A stretch of 41,023 bases of DNA from Spirochaetes bacterium ADurb.Bin218 (GCA_002069965.1 MWCI01000026.1:1-41023), one strand, 5' to 3'; counted from the stretch's first letter, positions 8,563 through 17,448 are shown. Notes: generated by a model not told the origin, from the letters alone. Numbers and translations: made by a program.

Positions 8563-9297
8563 TTATATAAGTCCAAGGGATATAAAAATTGTCAGGGAAA
8601 TTACAATAACTAACGCAAAAGTTGATGTAAATATAAGCTGTCTCTTTGTATTTTTCATGTCATAGACAAAATATGCAATCTCAAAAAAAGGCCAATAACC
8701 AATGATAAAGATTAAGTATGGAAAATCAGCTTTCCACCAGGAATAATTCCAGATAAGAGCACCCCATTTATTAAGCAGTATTTCAACCAGGACACATAGC
8801 CATGCCATTATGAAGGCGAAAAAATGGCGATTATTTATGCCAAGGATTGTTGCATCTCTGTCCTCTGGCAATAGTTTTGTGCTTGCAAGACCAAGAATAA
8901 GAAACATAAAAATTATCTCTATATTCCAGCCCATGAGAGGTTGATAAGCTGTTGGAAAAGAACACATCCATACAGCAGAAAAGCCTGTGGCTGTATAAAA
9001 AAGACCATTCCATATTTCATTAAAGGCATCCATTAAAAAGAAGGAAAGACCAGCACATATACCAGCGAGATTGTTTTTCTTTATTTCATCAAGATAGAGA
9101 TATACCACATAGACAAATAAAGGAACAATATACCATTTGAATAGTGAAGATTTTCTTAATATAGAAAAGGCCTCATCAGCACCAGAAGCTACACCATTGT
9201 AGTGAGTAAAAAGAGGAATAAGCCACACAGTGATATAGGCTAAAGCTATAATGGACCATATTATTACACTCTGGACTTTTCGAGTTTTGAAACTCAT
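8563..9297 (-). CDS. unknown seven-helix membrane protein
   Basis: A 244-residue integral membrane protein with about seven predicted helices, rich in Trp and aromatic residues (FNEIWNGLFYTATGFSAVWM, WGALIWNYSWWKADFPY, FIIGYWPFFEIAYFVYD). I do not recognise the family. The start at 9297 is firm: a consensus AAAGGAGG ribosome site lies at 9305-9312, seven bases upstream. The conserved acidic and Trp positions inside or near helices could suggest a binding or transport role, but this is guesswork. It precedes murI by 47 bases on the same strand and is divergent from rpmH. Confidence 0.65.
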   Translation of the reverse strand: MSFKTRKVQSVIIWSIIALAYITVWLIPLFTHYNGVASGADEAFSILRKSSLFKWYIVPLFVYVVYLYLDEIKKNNLAGICAGLSFFLMDAFNEIWNGLFYTATGFSAVWMCSFPTAYQPLMGWNIEIIFMFLILGLASTKLLPEDRDATILGINNRHFFAFIMAWLCVLVEILLNKWGALIWNYSWWKADFPYLIFIIGYWPFFEIAYFVYDMKNTKRQLIFTSTFALVIVISLTIFISLGLI

Positions 9298-9322
9298 GGC
9301 ATGGCCTCCTTTAACTTGAAAG

Positions 9323-9351
9323 TTTTTATCAATTGAATAGTCCTATGTCAA
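9323..9351 (-). promoter_or_regulatory. candidate promoter for membrane protein-murI unit
   Basis: Reading the minus strand, TTGACA (plus positions 9346-9351), a 17-base spacer and TAAAAA (9323-9328) lie shortly before the AAAGGAGG ribosome site of the membrane-protein gene. The -35 is perfect and the -10 matches at four of six positions. The position just ahead of the first gene of the pair fits a promoter. Confidence 0.4.
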
Positions 9352-9472
9352 TAATTATTTGGCAATAAAATTCACAGGGAAATGGGGTAAAGAAGTGGCT
9401 ATTAGTAAAAGAGACTATGATGCGGCTTTTAATTGATACACACATTGGCGAGATCATAATGAAAAAATTATA

Positions 9473-9500
9473 TTGACAAAAACTGACTTATTTTTAGGAT
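9473..9500 (+). promoter_or_regulatory. candidate promoter of the rpmH-rnpA-yidD-yidC block
   Basis: TTGACA at 9473-9478, a 16-base spacer and TAGGAT at 9495-9500 (four of six -10 matches) precede the rpmH start codon by about 90 bases. The surrounding 9298-9589 region is AT-rich, has no gene and holds this promoter plus the divergent one at 9323-9351. No clear DnaA-box cluster was seen there. Confidence 0.5.
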
Positions 9501-9589
9501 AAACTCTTCCAGAGTCTTTTTTAAATTGAAAAATCGAATGAAATAATATAATATGATAATATTTTAATGATTAAGAGAGGTAATAAGAG

Positions 9590-9748
9590 ATGAAAAGGAC
9601 ATTCCAGCCAAGCACATTGAAAAGGGTTAAAAAACACGGATTTAGAGCAAGAATGGCAGATGCTGAGGGGAGAAAGGTTCTCCAGAGGAGGAGAAGAAAA
9701 GGCAGAAGGAAACTCACAGTTTCTGACGAGAAGAGGATGCCTAAATAA
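9590..9748 (+). CDS. rpmH: 50S ribosomal protein L34
   Basis: A 52-residue, Arg/Lys-rich protein. It starts [20 protein letters not shown], continues [20 protein letters not shown] and ends [12 protein letters not shown]. The KRTFQPS...KR.R.HGFRARM...GR.VL..RR.KGR..L pattern is diagnostic of bacterial L34, a small 23S rRNA-binding protein of the large subunit. A ribosome site (AAGAGAGG, about 9573-9580) precedes the ATG. It is 18 bases upstream of rnpA, the near-universal arrangement. L34 is usually 44-46 residues; the few extra residues are at the C-terminus. Confidence 0.97.
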   Translation: MKRTFQPSTLKRVKKHGFRARMADAEGRKVLQRRRRKGRRKLTVSDEKRMPK

Positions 9749-9766
9749 TCTGTTTAAATTTTTGAT

Positions 9767-10141
9767 GTGAAAAGAGTTTATTCTTTAAAAGGTAAGAAAT
9801 CATACAGTAAAGTTTTTGTAAAAGGACGAAAGAAAAAGGGCAAAGGAGTTGTTGTTTTTGTTTTGAAAGATAACACTATAGAAGAGACTGATAATCAAGG
9901 CAACATAAAAAAAATTAAAGTGGGTATCTCCATAAGTAAAAAAATTGGCAAAGCAAATAAGAGGAATCTGTTGAAGAGAAGAGTTAGATCTATTTGCCAC
10001 GAATTATTAAATGATATGAATGATGGATTATCAGTGATTGTAAAGCCCTATCCGGAATCATTGTATATGAGTTATAGTGAACTCAAAAGTGATATTGAGG
10101 GTCTTTTTAGATATACTGGAGTTATAAATGAAAAGAGCTGA
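9767..10141 (+). CDS. rnpA: ribonuclease P protein component
   Basis: Protein subunit of RNase P, which with the RNA subunit removes 5' leaders from precursor tRNAs. The 124-residue basic protein has VGISISKKIGKANKRNLLKRRVR at about 52-74, the RNR motif (K-x-x-x-R-N-x-x-K-R-x-x-R) that binds the P RNA. The start is GTG at 9767, 18 bases after rpmH; a start here gives the expected N-terminus MKRVYSLKGKKSYSKVF. Residues 34-50 (DNTIEETDNQGNIKKI) look like a small insertion relative to shorter homologues. It overlaps yidD by 14 bases. Confidence 0.93.
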   Translation: MKRVYSLKGKKSYSKVFVKGRKKKGKGVVVFVLKDNTIEETDNQGNIKKIKVGISISKKIGKANKRNLLKRRVRSICHELLNDMNDGLSVIVKPYPESLYMSYSELKSDIEGLFRYTGVINEKS

Positions 10142-10397
10142 AAATCTATCGTGGTTAAAGGCTACAGGTCAGATAAGCGCTATAGCCATGATTAGATTAT
10201 ATAAATATCTAATTTCTCCGCTGCTGCCAAAGGCCTGCAGATATTATCCTTCCTGTTCTGCTTATTCAGAAGAGGCTATAAGGCGTTTTGGCCTTATAAA
10301 GGGTGGATATCTTGCTGCAAGGAGGGTTTTGTCCTGTAATCCCTTTGGCGGTTATGGATATGATCCTGTTCCGGATAAGTTTTCTTTAAAAAGATAG
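10128..10397 (+). CDS. yidD: membrane protein insertion efficiency factor YidD
   Basis: An 89-residue protein of the YidD/UPF0161 family, membrane-associated and thought to help YidC-dependent insertion. The family core is present: IRLYKYLISPLLPKACRYYPSCSAYSEEAIRRFG, with the conserved cysteines in CRYYPSC and the third at SCNPFGGYGYDPVP. Its position between rnpA (14-base overlap) and yidC is the standard order. The N-terminal 18 residues (MKRAENLSWLKATGQISA) are somewhat longer than the usual core, so a downstream start is possible, but the overlap with rnpA supports this one. Confidence 0.92.
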   Translation: MKRAENLSWLKATGQISAIAMIRLYKYLISPLLPKACRYYPSCSAYSEEAIRRFGLIKGGYLAARRVLSCNPFGGYGYDPVPDKFSLKR

Positions 10398-10496
10398 TTT
10401 TCTTTCCTAAAAATTTTCTTACCTTGCCTTTATACTCTTTTTGCATCGTTATAATTCATTTAAAGTTTGAAATTTTATGTTTATAAGGAATAAATG

Positions 10497-12137
10497 ATGG
10501 AAAAGAGAACGTTACTGGCTGTTATTCTTACAATGGCTGTCTGGCTTGCATGGTTCTGGTATTTTGCGCCAGAGAAGTCTGTTAATCCACCTGAGAGTGT
10601 AACAACTGAGCAAGCTGCTACAACTGAAACCAATAAGACTGTAGAAGAGCCTAAAAAGGCTTCAGCAGTTGCAATGCCTGCTATAAATAAAAATATTAAA
10701 GAGGAAAAGTTAGATCTCAAAACAGGGAAGTTTTCCTTTGTGCTTTCAAATAAAGGTGCAAAAATTGAGAAAGCTAATTATTCACAGAGAAATATAGAAC
10801 TTTCCCTTGAAGATGGATTATTTAACTCAAAGGGTGGTCTTGATTTTGCTCTTCATTTTTCTGAAGAGGAGTTTTTGAAAGGCTCTGCCCTTGATGATAT
10901 TTTGTGGAATGTTGAAAGGATTGATGATAAGACAGTTAAATTTTCTACTGATCTTTTAAAGGATGGAAATGATCTCAGAATTGAGAAAACTTATAGATTT
11001 TCTGAAAAGGGCTATGATTTCTTTGTTGACTACAGGATAGTAAACAAGGGCAAAAATGAGGCTATCTTTAATTCAGGGATGATTTTCTCCCCTGGTGCAA
11101 CCCTCGGGCCTAAACTTGATTATTCCAATAGGTACAATAACCTTACTGGCATTTACTCCATTGGCGATGACTATGAGCAGAATCATAAAGGTGGCGGTTT
11201 CTTCTCTGCTCCAGAGATTTTAAAGAAGAAGTCTGGCTCTGTGGACTATACTGGTGTTATGAGCAGATACTTTTTGCTTATTATGATTCCTCAACAGTTC
11301 ACTGGAAATGAAATGCTTTTTGATAATAGGGCAGACAGTGGCTATAGAACAGGTCTTAGAGTGGATATTGGAACTATCGCTGCTGGATCTGAGGCTGTTA
11401 GATCTTTTAGAATTTATCTTGGTGAAAAGGACAAGGAGTTACTTGGGGCTGTAGATGAAAAGATAGTAGCTGCCTCTGATGTTAGCACTCTAATTGAGCC
11501 TATAAGATATTTTGTGATATGGGCTCTAATGGGGATTAACAGGCTATTCAACAACCTTGGCTGGTCACTTGTGATTTTTTCAATACTCACAAAGATTGTT
11601 TTTATGCCGCTAACAAAGAAGTCTACAGACTCAATGAAAAAGATGCAGGAGATTGCTCCTCAGATTAAAAAACTTCAGGAAAAATACAAGGATAAACCTG
11701 ACGTGCTCCAGAAGGAGACCATGAAGCTCTATAAAGAAAATAATGTTAATCCACTGGGCGGATGCTTGCCATTGTTGCTGCAGATGCCATTTTTCTTTGC
11801 TCTTTATAGCGCTTTGATTAACTCCATAGATTTATGGAATGCCCCTTTTATGTTATGGATGAAGGATCTCTCAATGCCTGATACTGTTGCATATATTGCA
11901 GGCATCCAGATAAACATTCTGCCTCTGCTTATGACTGCTTCAACTTTTATTCAACAGAAGCAGACTACAGTGGATACAGGGAATCAGCAGCAAAAGATAT
12001 TGATGTATATGATGCCTATACTACTGCTTTTTATATTCTGGACAATGCCCTCAGGTTTGGTCCTTTACTGGTTTTTACAGAACTTATATCAGATAATACA
12101 TCAGTATGTTGCAACAAAACTCTCTAAAGCATCATAA
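10497..12137 (+). CDS. yidC: membrane protein insertase YidC
   Basis: Inner-membrane insertase for newly made membrane proteins, alone or with SecYEG. About 546 residues, the long diderm form: an N-terminal helix (TLLAVILTMAVWLAWFWYF), a large periplasmic beta-sandwich (about 55-330) and the conserved C-terminal five-helix core. The core begins near YFVIWALMGINRLFNNLGWS and includes KKMQEIAPQIKKLQEKYKDK and NPLGGCLPLLLQMPFFFALY. Two ATGs are in tandem at 10494 and 10497. The AGGA ribosome site at 10486-10489 is better spaced for the second. It is followed after 42 bases by khpB with its own AGGAGG site. A short terminal basic tail replaces any long C-terminal extension. Confidence 0.95.
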   Translation: MEKRTLLAVILTMAVWLAWFWYFAPEKSVNPPESVTTEQAATTETNKTVEEPKKASAVAMPAINKNIKEEKLDLKTGKFSFVLSNKGAKIEKANYSQRNIELSLEDGLFNSKGGLDFALHFSEEEFLKGSALDDILWNVERIDDKTVKFSTDLLKDGNDLRIEKTYRFSEKGYDFFVDYRIVNKGKNEAIFNSGMIFSPGATLGPKLDYSNRYNNLTGIYSIGDDYEQNHKGGGFFSAPEILKKKSGSVDYTGVMSRYFLLIMIPQQFTGNEMLFDNRADSGYRTGLRVDIGTIAAGSEAVRSFRIYLGEKDKELLGAVDEKIVAASDVSTLIEPIRYFVIWALMGINRLFNNLGWSLVIFSILTKIVFMPLTKKSTDSMKKMQEIAPQIKKLQEKYKDKPDVLQKETMKLYKENNVNPLGGCLPLLLQMPFFFALYSALINSIDLWNAPFMLWMKDLSMPDTVAYIAGIQINILPLLMTASTFIQQKQTTVDTGNQQQKILMYMMPILLLFIFWTMPSGLVLYWFLQNLYQIIHQYVATKLSKAS

Positions 12138-12179
12138 GGGAATGATTAAAGAAAATAATAATTTTCAGGAGGCTTAATA

Positions 12180-12827
12180 ATGAAAGTGATTGAAGTAGAA
12201 GGGAGAACATCTGAAGATGCTACCAAGAAAGCCTTAGCTGAGTTAGGTATTAAAGATGCCTCTAAAGTTAGCGTCGAAGTGATAGACCATGGGAAAAGTG
12301 GAATCTTTGGTTTTGGTGTTTCAAGGCCTGCTAAGGTGAGAATTTACTACAATGAAAGTAATGAGGATATTGGCGATAAAGTAAGAGAAATGATAAACGA
12401 GCTCTTCAAGAAGATGGAATTGGAAGGTGGTGTTAAAGATATTAAGGAAGGAGAGAACAAGGTCTATGTTGAGCTTGAGAGTAAAACAGGCTCTGGCCTC
12501 ATAATAGGGAAGAAGGGTAAGACCCTTGAGGCTCTGCAGTTTATGGTAAACCTCATGATCAACAATCTCACTGGAAGTGAAAAGAAGATAATTCTTGATA
12601 TTGAATCTTACAGAGATAAAAGAGAAAAGGCTCTTAAGAAGATGTCAAGGGAGATGGCTCAAAAGGTTATAAAAACAGGAAGACCTCTTACTCTTGAGCC
12701 AATGAATCCCTTTGAAAGAAGGCTTATTCACCTGACTCTGCAAAATGACAAGAGGGTAACTACAAAAAGCGAGGGTCAGGGCATTTACAGGAAGATAAAG
12801 ATTTTCCCTGTTAACAATAGAAAGTAG
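12180..12827 (+). CDS. khpB: Jag/KhpB-family RNA-binding protein
   Basis: A 215-residue protein with the three Jag domains in order. They are Jag_N (1-50; GKSGIFGFGVSRPAKVRIYY), a KH domain (about 80-150; SGLIIGKKGKTLEALQFMVN with the G-x-x-G loop) and R3H (about 150-215; PMNPFERRLIHLTLQ, then SEGQGIYRKIKIFP). KhpB proteins bind RNA and in Gram-positives influence cell division and elongation; in other bacteria they are consistently encoded beside yidC. An AGGAGG ribosome site precedes the ATG. The stop is one base before the mnmE start, so translation is probably coupled. Confidence 0.92.
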   Translation: MKVIEVEGRTSEDATKKALAELGIKDASKVSVEVIDHGKSGIFGFGVSRPAKVRIYYNESNEDIGDKVREMINELFKKMELEGGVKDIKEGENKVYVELESKTGSGLIIGKKGKTLEALQFMVNLMINNLTGSEKKIILDIESYRDKREKALKKMSREMAQKVIKTGRPLTLEPMNPFERRLIHLTLQNDKRVTTKSEGQGIYRKIKIFPVNNRK

Positions 12828-12828
12828 T

Positions 12829-14184
12829 ATGTTATTTGATACCATCTGTGCACCGGCAACAGCTCCGGTTAACTCTGCACTATCTGTTATAAGAATTAGC
12901 GGCCGTGATAGTCTTGCGGTCGCTTCTTCTATATTTTCGAATCCAGCAAAGATTCTGGATCGCCATGCTGCCTATGGTTCTATTCTTTCTGATGGTGAGA
13001 TAGTTGATGATGTGATCCTCCTCTTTTATAAAGGTCCAAAGAGCTTTACGGGTGAGGATGTTGTTGAGATTATATGCCATGGTAATCCTGTTATTGTAAG
13101 TAAGATAATGAAACTCCTTTTTAATAAAGGAGCAAGAGCTGCTCTGCCTGGTGAGTTTACTCAACGGGCCTTTTTAAATGGCAAGGTCGATCTCACAGAG
13201 GCTGAGGCTATCAATACCTTAATCAATTCCAGAAGTGATTGGGAGATAAAAAAGGCTCTTGAGCAAATGCACGGTGCCATATCTAAAATTGTCTCTCTAA
13301 TAAAAGATAGAATTATTGAGCTTAAGGCAGATATAGAGGCTGGCATTGACTTTAGTGAAGAGGATATTGAATTTGTATCTTATGATGAAGCTAAAAACAT
13401 AGCCCTTTCTATTAAAAGCGATCTTGAGGATTTTCTGCGAAGGTGTAGAGTCGGCGAGCGAGTCAGTAAGGGTATTGATGTGATTCTTGCTGGTAGGCCA
13501 AATGTAGGAAAATCGAGTTTGCTCAATCTTATTCTTAATGAGGACAGGGCAATAGTCTCGGACATCCCTGGAACCACAAGGGATATAATCAGGGAGAGTG
13601 TGCAGATTGGTGGTGTTAGAATAAATCTCACGGATACTGCTGGTATTGCAGAGCCTGGTGATGATATTGAGAGGATTGGAATTGAACTTTCCAAAAAGAA
13701 AATATCCGATGCCTCTATTGTCGTAGCTATAATTGATGCCAGGGATGGATTTACTGATAGAGACAGGGAGATCTTTGAGCTTTTTAAAGATAAAAGGGTT
13801 ATCTATGTAATTAATAAAAAAGATCTTGTTGATGAAAAGAGCCTTGATAACATAAGAAAAGAAACTGGTATTGATTTTATTGCAATATCTGCAAAAAGTG
13901 GTGATGGCTTTAAGGAGCTTGAAAAGGCCATTGCAGATATAATCAATAATGATTTTGTGGACTACAGCGATTCCTTTATTGCAGATGCAAGGATTCAGTC
14001 AATATTAAATGAGGCAATAGATATACTATGCCGGATTATTTCTCTCTTTGAAAGTAAGGAATTGCCAGAGATCATTGCCTCGGAGCTTAATGAGCTTATA
14101 TATAAGATTTCTGAGATTACAGGTGAAATATCTGCTGATGATATTCTTGGATCTATATTCAGAAGGTTTTGCATAGGAAAATAG
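12829..14184 (+). CDS. mnmE: tRNA uridine-5-carboxymethylaminomethyl modification GTPase MnmE
   Basis: GTPase that with MnmG modifies U34 of certain tRNAs. The 451-residue protein has the N-terminal formyl-THF-binding domain (DTICAPATAPVNSALSVIRISG) and the helical domain. The inserted G domain has G1 GRPNVGKSS (222-230), G2 at GTTRD (248-252), G3 DTAG (269-272) and G4 NKKD (329-332). It ends in FCIGK with the invariant cysteine (Cys448). All key residues are present and the length is normal. It is the last gene of the rpmH-to-mnmE block and converges on the phosphatase gene at 14200. Confidence 0.96.
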   Translation: MLFDTICAPATAPVNSALSVIRISGRDSLAVASSIFSNPAKILDRHAAYGSILSDGEIVDDVILLFYKGPKSFTGEDVVEIICHGNPVIVSKIMKLLFNKGARAALPGEFTQRAFLNGKVDLTEAEAINTLINSRSDWEIKKALEQMHGAISKIVSLIKDRIIELKADIEAGIDFSEEDIEFVSYDEAKNIALSIKSDLEDFLRRCRVGERVSKGIDVILAGRPNVGKSSLLNLILNEDRAIVSDIPGTTRDIIRESVQIGGVRINLTDTAGIAEPGDDIERIGIELSKKKISDASIVVAIIDARDGFTDRDREIFELFKDKRVIYVINKKDLVDEKSLDNIRKETGIDFIAISAKSGDGFKELEKAIADIINNDFVDYSDSFIADARIQSILNEAIDILCRIISLFESKELPEIIASELNELIYKISEITGEISADDILGSIFRRFCIGK

Positions 14185-14199
14185 AATTTCTGTGAGTCT

Positions 14200-14994
14200 C
14201 TAAATCAGAGATAGAATCTTTCTTATTTCATTAAAATCACTGCAATTATATATCACAGCATAGTCCTCAAGCTCGAAATTATTTTTTGCTATTTTCTCAA
14301 AGTCCAGCTCTTCTCCATTGAGATATCTAATATGACTTCCAGCTTTAGTGACAACTGGTATTGCTCCAGCCCAGTCCCACAGGTATGATTTCCCAATAAA
14401 TGCAAGGACCCTGTTTCGACTATTATCTGCTGCAAGGCAGGCGTGTAAAGCTGTGGAGCCTAAGTTCCTGGCCTTTCCTGGAAAGTTCAGCTTTACACCC
14501 TTGATCTCAGAGGAGTAGAATATATTTGTTTCGTTATCTACAGGCATGTTTTCCCATATAAGGAGAGGCTTTGAATTTAAATAAGAAAAATCATCGTCAC
14601 AGTGAAACAGGAGTTCACATCCTGGAGAATAAACAAAGCCATAGAGCGGGCTGTATCCATGGAAAATACCCACAGAGACACACCAGAAGGGTAGGTGCAT
14701 GCTAAACATGGCAGTGCCATCTATGGGATCTATTATTATATTGATTGCATCATCTTTAAGGCATGTGCCTTTGTTTATGTTTTCTTCGCTTATGAGGTTA
14801 AAATCTGGGAACTTTTTTGTTACCTTTTCGAATAGATAATTCTGAACATAATAATCTGCATCTGTAACTATTGTTTTGTCATCCTTTCTTCTGGCATTGA
14901 TATTTTTTTTCTGTATTGAAAGAGCTCTATCTCCTGCTGCACAGATAGTCTTTTTAAAGAATAAAATCTCCTTTTTTGTAAGAGAGTCTATCAT
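14200..14994 (-). CDS. inositol monophosphatase family protein
   Basis: A Mg2+-dependent, Li+-sensitive-type phosphatase of the IMPase/SuhB/CysQ superfamily, 264 residues. Metal-site motifs are present: the acidic pair in LISEEN (about 68-72), IIDPIDGTAMF (Asp89, Asp92) and YLWDWAGAIPVVTKAG near residue 205. TDADYYVQ at 44-51 is the usual preceding motif. The substrate could be inositol phosphate, 3'-phosphoadenosine 5'-phosphate or another sugar phosphate; the sequence does not decide. It lies only three bases after livF, so it appears to be the terminal gene of the branched-chain amino-acid transporter operon, an unusual partner. Confidence 0.85.
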   Translation of the reverse strand: MIDSLTKKEILFFKKTICAAGDRALSIQKKNINARRKDDKTIVTDADYYVQNYLFEKVTKKFPDFNLISEENINKGTCLKDDAINIIIDPIDGTAMFSMHLPFWCVSVGIFHGYSPLYGFVYSPGCELLFHCDDDFSYLNSKPLLIWENMPVDNETNIFYSSEIKGVKLNFPGKARNLGSTALHACLAADNSRNRVLAFIGKSYLWDWAGAIPVVTKAGSHIRYLNGEELDFEKIAKNNFELEDYAVIYNCSDFNEIRKILSLI

Positions 14995-14997
14995 CTT

Positions 14998-15750
14998 TTA
15001 CTCACCAAGATATGCTGCTTTTACCTTTGGATTTTCCAGAAGATTTGAGCTTTTATCTACCATGACAATGTTGCCTGTTTCCAGAACATAGCCTCTATCG
15101 GATATTTTGAGAGCCATTCTTGCGTTTTGTTCCACAAGGAGTATTGTAACTCCGCTTTCTTTGTTTATCCTGGTTATGATTTGAAATATGTTCTGTATGA
15201 TTATTGGTGCAAGGCCAAGGGCTGGCTCATCAAGGAGCAAGAGTTTTGGTGAATTCATCAAAGCCCTTGCAATGGCAAGCATCTGTTGTTCACCACCAGA
15301 AAGAGATCCTGCAAGTTGTTTTCTCCTGTCTTTGAGAATCTCAAACATTTCATATTTTTCTTCAATTCTCTGCTCTATGAGTTTCTTGTCCTTTATGAGA
15401 AATGCTCCCATTTCTAAGTTTTCCTTTACTGTCATCTCTGGGAATATTCCTCTCCCCTCAGGGACAAGGGATATGCCTTTTTTTACAATTACATCTGTTG
15501 GGGTCGATATATTTTTTTTATCCCTTTCTGGATATACTCCATTTAATATTTCGCTGTTATATGTTACCTCCCCCTCATTTAAGGGTTCAAGTCCCACTAT
15601 GGATTTAAGGAGAGTTGATTTTCCTGCACCATTGGCGCCAATGAGTGCAACGATCTCTGCCTCTGCAATATGGAGGTCAACTCCTTTCAGTGCCTCAATA
15701 TTTCCGTATCTTACATGTGCATTTTTTAGTTCAAGTATATTGTTATTCAT
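14998..15750 (-). CDS. livF: branched-chain amino acid ABC transporter, ATPase LivF
   Basis: One of two ATPases energising the Liv importer. The 250-residue protein has Walker A GANGAGKST (38-46), signature LSGGEQQMLAIARAL, Walker B LLLLDEPALGLAP and the switch H-loop replaced by the family-typical LLVEQNA. That Glu-Gln-Asn ending marks LivF as opposed to LivG. It overlaps livG by eight bases, indicating translational coupling. All nucleotide-binding motifs are intact. In the assembled transporter it pairs with LivG beneath the LivH/LivM permeases. Confidence 0.92.
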   Translation of the reverse strand: MNNNILELKNAHVRYGNIEALKGVDLHIAEAEIVALIGANGAGKSTLLKSIVGLEPLNEGEVTYNSEILNGVYPERDKKNISTPTDVIVKKGISLVPEGRGIFPEMTVKENLEMGAFLIKDKKLIEQRIEEKYEMFEILKDRRKQLAGSLSGGEQQMLAIARALMNSPKLLLLDEPALGLAPIIIQNIFQIITRINKESGVTILLVEQNARMALKISDRGYVLETGNIVMVDKSSNLLENPKVKAAYLGE

Positions 15751-16525
15751 CGGATTTACCTAAATACGCCTCTATTACTTCTGGATTATTTTGAACATCA
15801 TCTGGTGTCTCTTCTGCAATTTTTCTGCCATAGTTTAGCACTATGATTTTATCGCAGATGTTCATGACTAATTTCATATCATGCTCAATGAGGACAACTG
15901 TTATTCCAAGATCTCTGATTTTTTTTATAGTTCCCATCAGCTCTTCTGTTTCCTGTGGATTCATCCCTGCTGCAGGTTCATCCAGAAAGAGCATGTCTGG
16001 TTCCGTAGCAAGAGCTCGAGCGATTTCTAATTCTCTCTGTTTGCCGTATGGAAGATTTTTAGCATACTCATCTCTGACATTCAGTAGATCAAAAAATTCC
16101 AGCCATTTCAAGGAATTAAAGTATATATCCCTCTCTTCTCTGGCGACAAAGATGCGACCCATGATGAAGTTCAGATATTTGTTTGAGGTGAATTTGGGGT
16201 GATTTCCACGAAAATGTCTGCCTATCATTACATTTTCAAAGACAGTCATCTCCTTGAAAAGGCGGATGTTCTGGAATGTCCTTGCTATTCCCTTGCGTGT
16301 GATCTGGTAGGCTGGCAAGGGGATTATGTCTTCACCTTTAAAGAATACAAAACCACCTGTTGGATAGTCAAGGCCAGTTATGGTGTTAAATAGAGTTGTT
16401 TTCCCTGCTCCATTGGGACCAATTATTCCTGTAATTGTGTTTTTAAATATCTCTATGCTGACATCAGAGACAGCAACAACTCCGCCAAATTCTCTTCTTA
16501 AGTTTTGTGTATATAGCAAAGGCAC
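15743..16525 (-). CDS. livG: branched-chain amino acid ABC transporter, ATPase LivG
   Basis: Second ATPase of the Liv importer, 260 residues. Walker A is GPNGAGKTT (36-44). The LivG-type signature is LPYGKQRELEIARAL instead of LSGGQ, followed by Walker B MLFLDEPAAGMNP and VVLIEHDMKLVM with the H-loop histidine. GIARTFQNIRLFKEMTVFENVMIG is the Q-loop region typical of LivG. It starts one base after the livM stop and runs into livF, so livM-livG-livF are tightly coupled. Confidence 0.93.
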   Translation of the reverse strand: MPLLYTQNLRREFGGVVAVSDVSIEIFKNTITGIIGPNGAGKTTLFNTITGLDYPTGGFVFFKGEDIIPLPAYQITRKGIARTFQNIRLFKEMTVFENVMIGRHFRGNHPKFTSNKYLNFIMGRIFVAREERDIYFNSLKWLEFFDLLNVRDEYAKNLPYGKQRELEIARALATEPDMLFLDEPAAGMNPQETEELMGTIKKIRDLGITVVLIEHDMKLVMNICDKIIVLNYGRKIAEETPDDVQNNPEVIEAYLGKSDE

Positions 16526-16526
16526 T

Positions 16527-17447
16527 TTACTTCTCCAGATGTAAAATTTCTTCTTTGATTATTTTTGCATAATTTAACTTCACTCTACCTATTATGCCCT
16601 GAGGCCTGTAGATCATCATCAACACAAGGATAAGCCCAAATATGACCTGGTTTATCTGAGGTGGTATTATGTGAGATATGCCTACAAGCCGTGGTATCTC
16701 AGAGGCTATTACTATTATTATTACACCAACCACTGTTGCAAAGTTATTCCCAAGACCTCCAAGGACAGCCATACACAGTATCATTATGGACATCATAAAA
16801 TCAAAGGTGAGAGGTGCAACTGATTGATTATATGCAGCAAAGAGACTTCCTGCAATTCCTGCCATAAAAGCCCCTGTTGTAAAGGCTCCTATTTTGTATT
16901 TTGCTGTATTTATGCCCATAGCAGAGGCTGCAATCTCATCCTCTCTTATGGCCTCCAATGCTCTCCCGATTCTTGAGCGAACAATTCGACGCACAAAATA
17001 ATAACAGAAAGCCAATATTGCCCATATAAGAACTGCCCAGGGAACTTTGTCAATGGCAGAAAAGGTTATGCCAAAAGCCTGAGGTCCTGGAATTCCATTT
17101 ATACCCATTGGGCCCTTTGTTACGCTGTCCCAGTTAACAATTATGTTTTTTACAATCTCCCCAAAGCCCAGGGTTGCAATTGCAAGATAGTCCCCCTTAA
17201 GCCTCAATGTTGGTATTCCTATGAGTATTCCAAAAATAGCGGCCACCAGCCCTGAGAGTAACATGGCTTCAAAAAATCCAAAGTGAAGTGCTGTCATGAA
17301 AATTGCTGTTGTATAAGCTCCTATGGCAATAAAGGCAGCCTGACATAGAGAGAGAAGTCCAGTATAACCCACAATAAGGTTGAGTCCAATGCCAGCTATG
17401 GCATATATTCCTATATAGATAATTATTAGCAAAATAAAATTTAGCAT
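16527..17447 (-). CDS. livM: branched-chain amino acid ABC transporter, permease LivM
   Basis: One of the two membrane subunits of the Liv importer, 306 residues with about eight to nine helices. Family motifs include GLNLIVGYTGLLSLCQAAFIAIGAY near the N-terminus, YLAIATLGFGEIVKNI, the cytoplasmic coupling loop GRALEAIREDEIAASAMGIN (EAA-like) and ENNFATV-type GGLGNNFATVVG. It begins one base after the livH stop and ends one base before livG. The longer E. coli LivM N-terminal extension is absent, as in most bacteria. Confidence 0.93.
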   Translation of the reverse strand: MLNFILLIIIYIGIYAIAGIGLNLIVGYTGLLSLCQAAFIAIGAYTTAIFMTALHFGFFEAMLLSGLVAAIFGILIGIPTLRLKGDYLAIATLGFGEIVKNIIVNWDSVTKGPMGINGIPGPQAFGITFSAIDKVPWAVLIWAILAFCYYFVRRIVRSRIGRALEAIREDEIAASAMGINTAKYKIGAFTTGAFMAGIAGSLFAAYNQSVAPLTFDFMMSIMILCMAVLGGLGNNFATVVGVIIIVIASEIPRLVGISHIIPPQINQVIFGLILVLMMIYRPQGIIGRVKLNYAKIIKEEILHLEK

Positions 17448-17448
17448 C

